Below, piece by piece: positions 28,790 to 32,602 of a stretch of DNA of 32,602 nucleotides. Below the pieces are notes generated by a model. It had not been told where the DNA came from. It did not search any database and saw only the letters and a program-made list of their open reading frames with translations. Position numbers and translations under genes: made by a program. Numbering within the stretch: the stretch's first letter is position 1; every line of letters starts with the position of its first letter. Location of the stretch: positions 1 through 32,602 of the forward strand of contig NZ_NEUB01000980.1 in NCBI RefSeq assembly GCF_002910825.1, read 5' to 3'. Source of the DNA: Streptomyces sp. SM1 (GTDB taxonomy: Bacteria > Actinomycetota > Actinomycetes > Streptomycetales > Streptomycetaceae).

Positions 28790-31456
28790 TCACGCCCACT
28801 GCGCGCCCAACTCCCGCAGCGCGTCCAGCTGCTCCGCCGTGAGCCTGTCCCGCCTCGACTTGGTGTTCGAGACCCACACGCCCAACTTCACGGCCACCGG
28901 CTCCGCCTCGCCGTCGACCGCGATCTCTTCGCTGTGTCCCCTCGGCACGGGCCGGTCCGCGCCTTCCCGCTCCACCCACTGCGTGAGGGCCGCCAGGCCC
29001 CGCTGGAACGCGGCCTGTGCCTTGTTCGGGCCCTTCGCCGCATGCTCGGCTGCCGGGGCGGGAGAGGGCGCCTCAAGCGGCTTCACTCCCAGCGCGGTCA
29101 GCCGTTCCTGTTGCTCGGTCGACAGCTGCGCCCAGGTGCCAGGGTTCTTCTGCCGCTCCAGCCACTTGCCCAGGTCGTCACCCTCGAAGAGCACCCCGGG
29201 TTCGATGGCCGGCAGGACGCCGTCGGCGTCGACCAGGTCCGCGAGCACCCGGTAGTGCCGCTGCCAGTCCAGCGGCCACGGGCAGTCCCAGTCCTGGTCG
29301 ATCTCCGTCAGCTGCGCCGCGCGCACGGCGGCCCGCTCCGCGTCCTTGCCCAGGCCGCCCTTCCGGCGCAGGTTCGCCATGTGCTGCCCGACCGGGACCA
29401 TCGCCTCGCCCTCGCCCCACACCGCGTCCTGACGCGGCGCGAGGTGCCCCATGGCCCGCCGGTAGGACCGCAGCGCGGCGAGCTTGTTCTCCCACGCCTC
29501 CTCGCCCGGCTCCCAGACCATCCCGGCCTCCGGCGCGTCCAGCAACGCCTTGCGGCGCTCCTCCAGCTCCCCGGCCCGTAGCGCCTTCCGTTGCTGATGC
29601 ACCCATCGGCCAAGCGGAAACGCCTTCGTCGCCCCCACTTCGACCTCGACGTCGTAGGGCACGGCGTAGAGGCCGGTGATCTCGTTCTCCTTCCGCCACC
29701 GCAGCAGTGCCTGGTAGCCCTCCAGCCACACCAGGGACTCCGGCCGGTACACCCGCGTACGGAGGAACGCCGCGATGGTGGCCGCGTCGCGCGGACTGGA
29801 GAAGTGCAGCAGCGCCGACTCGGCAGCGGCGTCGGTGTCGTCGTCCTCCTGGTCCTCGCCGTCGCCCTCGCCGCCGGCCCCGACGATCCGTCCGTCCTCG
29901 TCCCGTCGCAGGTGCACCTTGCGCTTCCCGCTCGTGAGCGCCCGGGAAGCGAGCTGCTCGACCAGACGTTCGTCATGCGAGCGCAGGCCCTGGAGGACCG
30001 CTACAAGGGGGCGGAAGCTAGCGCTGGCGACCATGTCGGTCGGGTCCTCGCCGGGCTCCAGGAACACCGGCACGATGATCCTGGCGACCTTCGTGGAGCC
30101 GTCGCGGTTGAGTCGGAGGGCCCGGCCGATGTTCTGGACGATCTCGACCTGGGAGCCGCGGGTGTCGGCGAAACAGATCGAGTCGACCCCCCGCTCGCCG
30201 GTGATGTCCACGCCCTCACCGAGAACGCGAACGCTGGCGAGGAACGCACGGTGCACCCGCCGCCCGGCCGCGTCGATGCCGTTGGCGAACTGGCGCAGCA
30301 CCTCGCGCCGCTCGGACACGAGGTGGTCGCCGCACAGCCACGACGACCAGACGCGGTCCGGCGGGACGTGGCGGCCGGCCTCCAGCTCGTAGAACTCCGC
30401 GTCGATCGAGGACTTCGGCAGCTTGTCGGCGGCGGCCAGGTCCTCGTCGGTCGCGTCGTTGACGTACAGCTCGGCCGCGGTCTCCGGCAGCTTCTCCGCG
30501 AACGCGGCGGCCTCCTCCACCTTCTGGTGGAACGTCATGACCGTACGCAGGTTGTACGCGGCGGCGTGCTCCAGGAGCGCGGTCTGCAGGAGCGCCAGAC
30601 GCCGGCCGCGCCGCGCCTCCTCCGACTCCCCGAGAACGGGGGAGGGGTCGCGGATCTCCAGCACGTCGATCTCGAACCCGGCAAGGATCTCGCGCTCGAT
30701 CGCCTCCGAGAGCCCGAGCTCGGCAATCCACGCGCCGTAGGTGCCGTTGGGGTCGTCGGCCATGGTCGCGATCTCCGCTTCCTGGCCGCCGGTGCCCTTC
30801 TGCGGCCGGGGAGCGGCGAGGATGCGCGGGGTCGCGGTCAGGTAGAGCCGGAAGGCGGCGGGGATCCGGGCGTTGTCGTGGATCGCCGCCCACGGTCGAC
30901 CAAGATCACCGGCGGTTCCGTGGGCCTCATCCACGATCGCGAGGTCGAAGCCGTCCATGCGCTGGCCGTAGAGCCGCTCCCCGCCCGCCAGCGCGGCCTC
31001 CAGCGGCCCGCGAACCTTCCGCTGGCCCTCGGGAGCGTCGACGTCCTCGCGGTCCACGAGAGAGGCGTACGTGGCGAACACGACCACCGGCCCAGACCCG
31101 GCCCACAGGGCGAGCTGGATGGGGTTGGTGGTGGTCCGCACCCCCAGCGAGTTGAGCACGGGGTCGTTCTCCAGCGAGCACACCGCGACCATCGGGGCCC
31201 GGTGGCCCACCGCGCGCCACGCCTGGGCGGTCTGCACGAGCAGGTCCAGGGTCGGCACGGTCACGAGGATCCGGCCGTCCGCGAACGACTCCAGCGCGCA
31301 CGCGGCGGCCATGATCGTCTTACCCGAGCCGGTCGCTGACACGATCGTGGCACGGGCACCCTGCGGGGGCACAGATGACCTTGCAGGGAATCCCACCCAC
31401 CTGCGAAACGCGGCACGCTGGTCTACCTGGTGTTCCTTGAGCGGAATCGCTGACAT
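28790..31456 (-). CDS. SF2 DEAD/DEAH helicase with helicase-associated repeats
   Basis: Minus-strand ATG at 31456 with GGGGAGG seven bases upstream; 888 residues. Motif I is ATGSGKT (41-47), motif II DEAH (176-179), motif III LTATPR (about 206-211) and motif VI QNIGRALR (441-448), so both RecA-like halves are intact. An acidic linker (about 530-550) precedes three or four helicase-associated (HA) repeats of roughly 70 residues, each with Trp and L-x-x-W-x-x-x-Q-R signatures (for example LGRWVHQQRKAL). Helicases of this general type lie near the ends of Streptomyces linear replicons (TtrA-like); family membership of this one needs alignment. It is transcribed away from the right edge together with the next minus-strand gene. 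Confidence 0.9.
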   Translation of the reverse strand: MSAIPLKEHQVDQRAAFRRWVGFPARSSVPPQGARATIVSATGSGKTIMAAACALESFADGRILVTVPTLDLLVQTAQAWRAVGHRAPMVAVCSLENDPVLNSLGVRTTTNPIQLALWAGSGPVVVFATYASLVDREDVDAPEGQRKVRGPLEAALAGGERLYGQRMDGFDLAIVDEAHGTAGDLGRPWAAIHDNARIPAAFRLYLTATPRILAAPRPQKGTGGQEAEIATMADDPNGTYGAWIAELGLSEAIEREILAGFEIDVLEIRDPSPVLGESEEARRGRRLALLQTALLEHAAAYNLRTVMTFHQKVEEAAAFAEKLPETAAELYVNDATDEDLAAADKLPKSSIDAEFYELEAGRHVPPDRVWSSWLCGDHLVSERREVLRQFANGIDAAGRRVHRAFLASVRVLGEGVDITGERGVDSICFADTRGSQVEIVQNIGRALRLNRDGSTKVARIIVPVFLEPGEDPTDMVASASFRPLVAVLQGLRSHDERLVEQLASRALTSGKRKVHLRRDEDGRIVGAGGEGDGEDQEDDDTDAAAESALLHFSSPRDAATIAAFLRTRVYRPESLVWLEGYQALLRWRKENEITGLYAVPYDVEVEVGATKAFPLGRWVHQQRKALRAGELEERRKALLDAPEAGMVWEPGEEAWENKLAALRSYRRAMGHLAPRQDAVWGEGEAMVPVGQHMANLRRKGGLGKDAERAAVRAAQLTEIDQDWDCPWPLDWQRHYRVLADLVDADGVLPAIEPGVLFEGDDLGKWLERQKNPGTWAQLSTEQQERLTALGVKPLEAPSPAPAAEHAAKGPNKAQAAFQRGLAALTQWVEREGADRPVPRGHSEEIAVDGEAEPVAVKLGVWVSNTKSRRDRLTAEQLDALRELGAQWA

Positions 31457-31493
31457 TTCCTTGCCTCCCCTGAGCCTGAATTCCCGTGGTCTT

Positions 31494-32183
31494 TCAGATG
31501 GCCGCGTGCGGAATGCAGGCCGCACCAAGGTCGTTCCAGATCGACGCATCCGCCTTATGCCAGCCGCCCGGCTTACCGTCCTTGAAGGGCGGCTTGTCGT
31601 CCGGGTCGTAGTGCCCGGCATCGAGCGTGCAGACGATGACGTCCCCGTCCGCGTTCCGCGTCCGCGCGGTGCACAGACCGCCGGCCTCGCCCAGTGCCTC
31701 CAGCACCCGGCGCCGCGCCGTGGTGTGCGGGTGAGTGCCCGGCAGCACGGCCTCCCGGATGAACCTCTCCAGCCGCACCAGGTCGGCCCGCTCACGCTTC
31801 CTCACGTCCGCGATATGTACGGCCAGTTCAGCGGCCCCCGCCGACCGGCCGCCGCGCCGGGACCACTCCCGGTCCGCGATGCCCACCAGGGCCTCGCTCA
31901 CGGTCCTGACGCCCTCGTCCCAGCCGTCCTCGAACAGCTCGCCTCGAGAGGCCGGCGCCATCCCGTCCAGCTCCACCACCTGGCACTGCGCCCCGGCGAC
32001 TGCCCCGGCCTCCAGTGCGGCCACCAGGTCGTCCGCCTCGCTCGCGGGCACCCCCTGGGCCTCCAGGAGCGCGAACAGCCTCAACCGGGCGTTGACGCCC
32101 GCCGTCTGGTACTGCGTCACCCGGCGCACAGAATCGCTGCTCAGAGCGGGATCGGGTCCGGTAGATTCCTGGTGACCGGTCAT
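31494..32183 (-). CDS. Hypothetical protein upstream of the helicase (229 aa)
   Basis: I chose ATG 32183, with AGAGGA about 11 bases upstream; an in-frame ATG at 32267 (MQHVPLAET) would add 28 residues without a ribosome site. The product is helical and acidic for 150 residues (LLEAQGVPASEADDLVAALE; LVRLERFIREAVLP). Its C-terminus has a Cys/His cluster (GGLCTARTRN, VIVCTLDAGHYD, GGWHKAD, ACIPHAAI) that could bind zinc. It is 37 bases upstream of the helicase and probably co-transcribed. Unknown function. Confidence 0.78.
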   Translation of the reverse strand: MTGHQESTGPDPALSSDSVRRVTQYQTAGVNARLRLFALLEAQGVPASEADDLVAALEAGAVAGAQCQVVELDGMAPASRGELFEDGWDEGVRTVSEALVGIADREWSRRGGRSAGAAELAVHIADVRKRERADLVRLERFIREAVLPGTHPHTTARRRVLEALGEAGGLCTARTRNADGDVIVCTLDAGHYDPDDKPPFKDGKPGGWHKADASIWNDLGAACIPHAAI

Positions 32184-32602
32184 CTGCGGTCGTTCCTCTC
32201 GGAATTGGGGGAGGTTCCTGGGCGATTGGGGGGTGTCCTGTGTTTCCGCCAACGGTACATGCTGCATCTCACGGATGCACGCGCTACACTGGAACCCGAC
32301 ACGAACGAGCGACCCCCCACCCTCGTAGCCAGCCCGGCCCGCGCCAGCGGGCCCCAAGGGACTGGAGGCGCAGCCGGAAGGACCGTCAGGCGGGGGAGCG
32401 CAGCGGACCCGCCGGGAGCGCCCCGCGCCCCCTCAACTCCCGTACTGGAGGCCCCACTAGCCGCACCGTCAGACCCCGAGCGGCCCGGCCGCGCAGCGCG
32501 CGGCCAGCCGGGCGCGCAGCGGCCGGCCCCACCGGTCCCTGGAGCGCAGGGGAAGGGACCGCCCTCGCATCGCGAGGGCCAGCGGGAGCGCAGCGACCGC
32601 CC
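32184..32602. other. Non-coding right end with telomere-like hairpins
   Basis: No gene is supported in these 419 bases. A small hairpin, TGCATC (32263-32268) with GATGCA (32274-32279), comes first. From 32368 the heptad GCGCAGC occurs five times (32368, 32398, 32491, 32514, 32588). Three perfect eight-bp hairpins lie in the last 120 bases: 32487-32494 with 32498-32505 (loop AGC), 32533-32540 with 32554-32561, and 32561-32568 with 32572-32579 (loop ATC). Streptomyces telomeres are built of such close-packed triloop palindromes. Confidence 0.5.

Noticed and set aside
32281..32602. Plus-strand promoter (TACACT at 32285) and a possible structured RNA reading to the right edge
   Set aside because: No convincing -35 box at the right distance and no match to a known RNA; the hairpins are better read as end-of-replicon palindromes.

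Overview
The window looks like part of a Streptomyces (or close relative) plasmid or integrative element, most plausibly a linear conjugative plasmid. The DNA is very GC-rich with strong third-position GC. Genes start with GTG as often as ATG and are packed with GTGA/ATGA/TGATG overlaps. The families present (DUF6879, DUF5753-type XRE regulator, DUF6415-like, RRQRL-motif zinc protein, replication-relaxation protein) are typical of actinomycete accessory DNA. No rRNA, tRNA, CRISPR array or insertion sequence was seen.

Layout. (1) 1-13.6 kb: a long plus-strand conjugation/establishment operon. It opens with two coiled-coil/helical proteins and an FtsK/TraB-like DNA translocase, then several small membrane proteins. 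A run of very small zinc-knuckle proteins follows, then a DUF3307 membrane protein, a P-loop polynucleotide-kinase-like protein, a membrane-anchored GGDEF protein, an ASCH protein, a Nudix hydrolase and many unknowns. GC-rich hairpins separate sub-blocks and a rho-independent terminator ends the run at 13.6 kb. One small acidic gene (4562-4780) is on the opposite strand. (2) 13.7-15.75 kb: a parA-like/parB-like partition cassette with two near-identical 20-bp palindromes that are good parS/operator candidates. (3) 16.1-18.3 kb: a MobF-type relaxase without helicase domain plus a basic partner. (4) 18.3-18.9 kb: a non-coding, repeat-dense block (14-bp iterons, 23-bp direct repeats, nested dyads, GGTGCG clusters) that is the best candidate for an origin of transfer or replication. 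(5) 18.9-21.8 kb: a small gene, a replication-relaxation protein and an unknown minus-strand protein. (6) 22.0-24.4 kb: a regulatory cassette (small protein, DUF6879, XRE/DUF5753) followed by a two-gene operon. The same spaced repeat, CGCAAYTACSCGCAAY, sits at both promoters. (7) 24.5-28.6 kb: accessory, defence-like cargo: an unknown helical protein divergent from an AlbA_2 (Schlafen-type) protein, then a PIN-domain protein next to a three-helix membrane protein resembling Pycsar TM effectors. (8) 28.8-32.2 kb: a large SF2 helicase with helicase-associated repeats and an unknown protein, both transcribed away from the right edge. (9) 32.2-32.6 kb: non-coding DNA full of triloop hairpins and GCGCAGC heptads, as in Streptomyces telomeres.

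How it may work together: the translocase, small membrane proteins, relaxase and basic partner would move the DNA; ParA/ParB and the replication-relaxation region would maintain it. Three genes carry the rare leucine codon TTA, so parts of the element are probably tied to development through the bldA tRNA. All functional assignments are by reading motifs; no database search was run.
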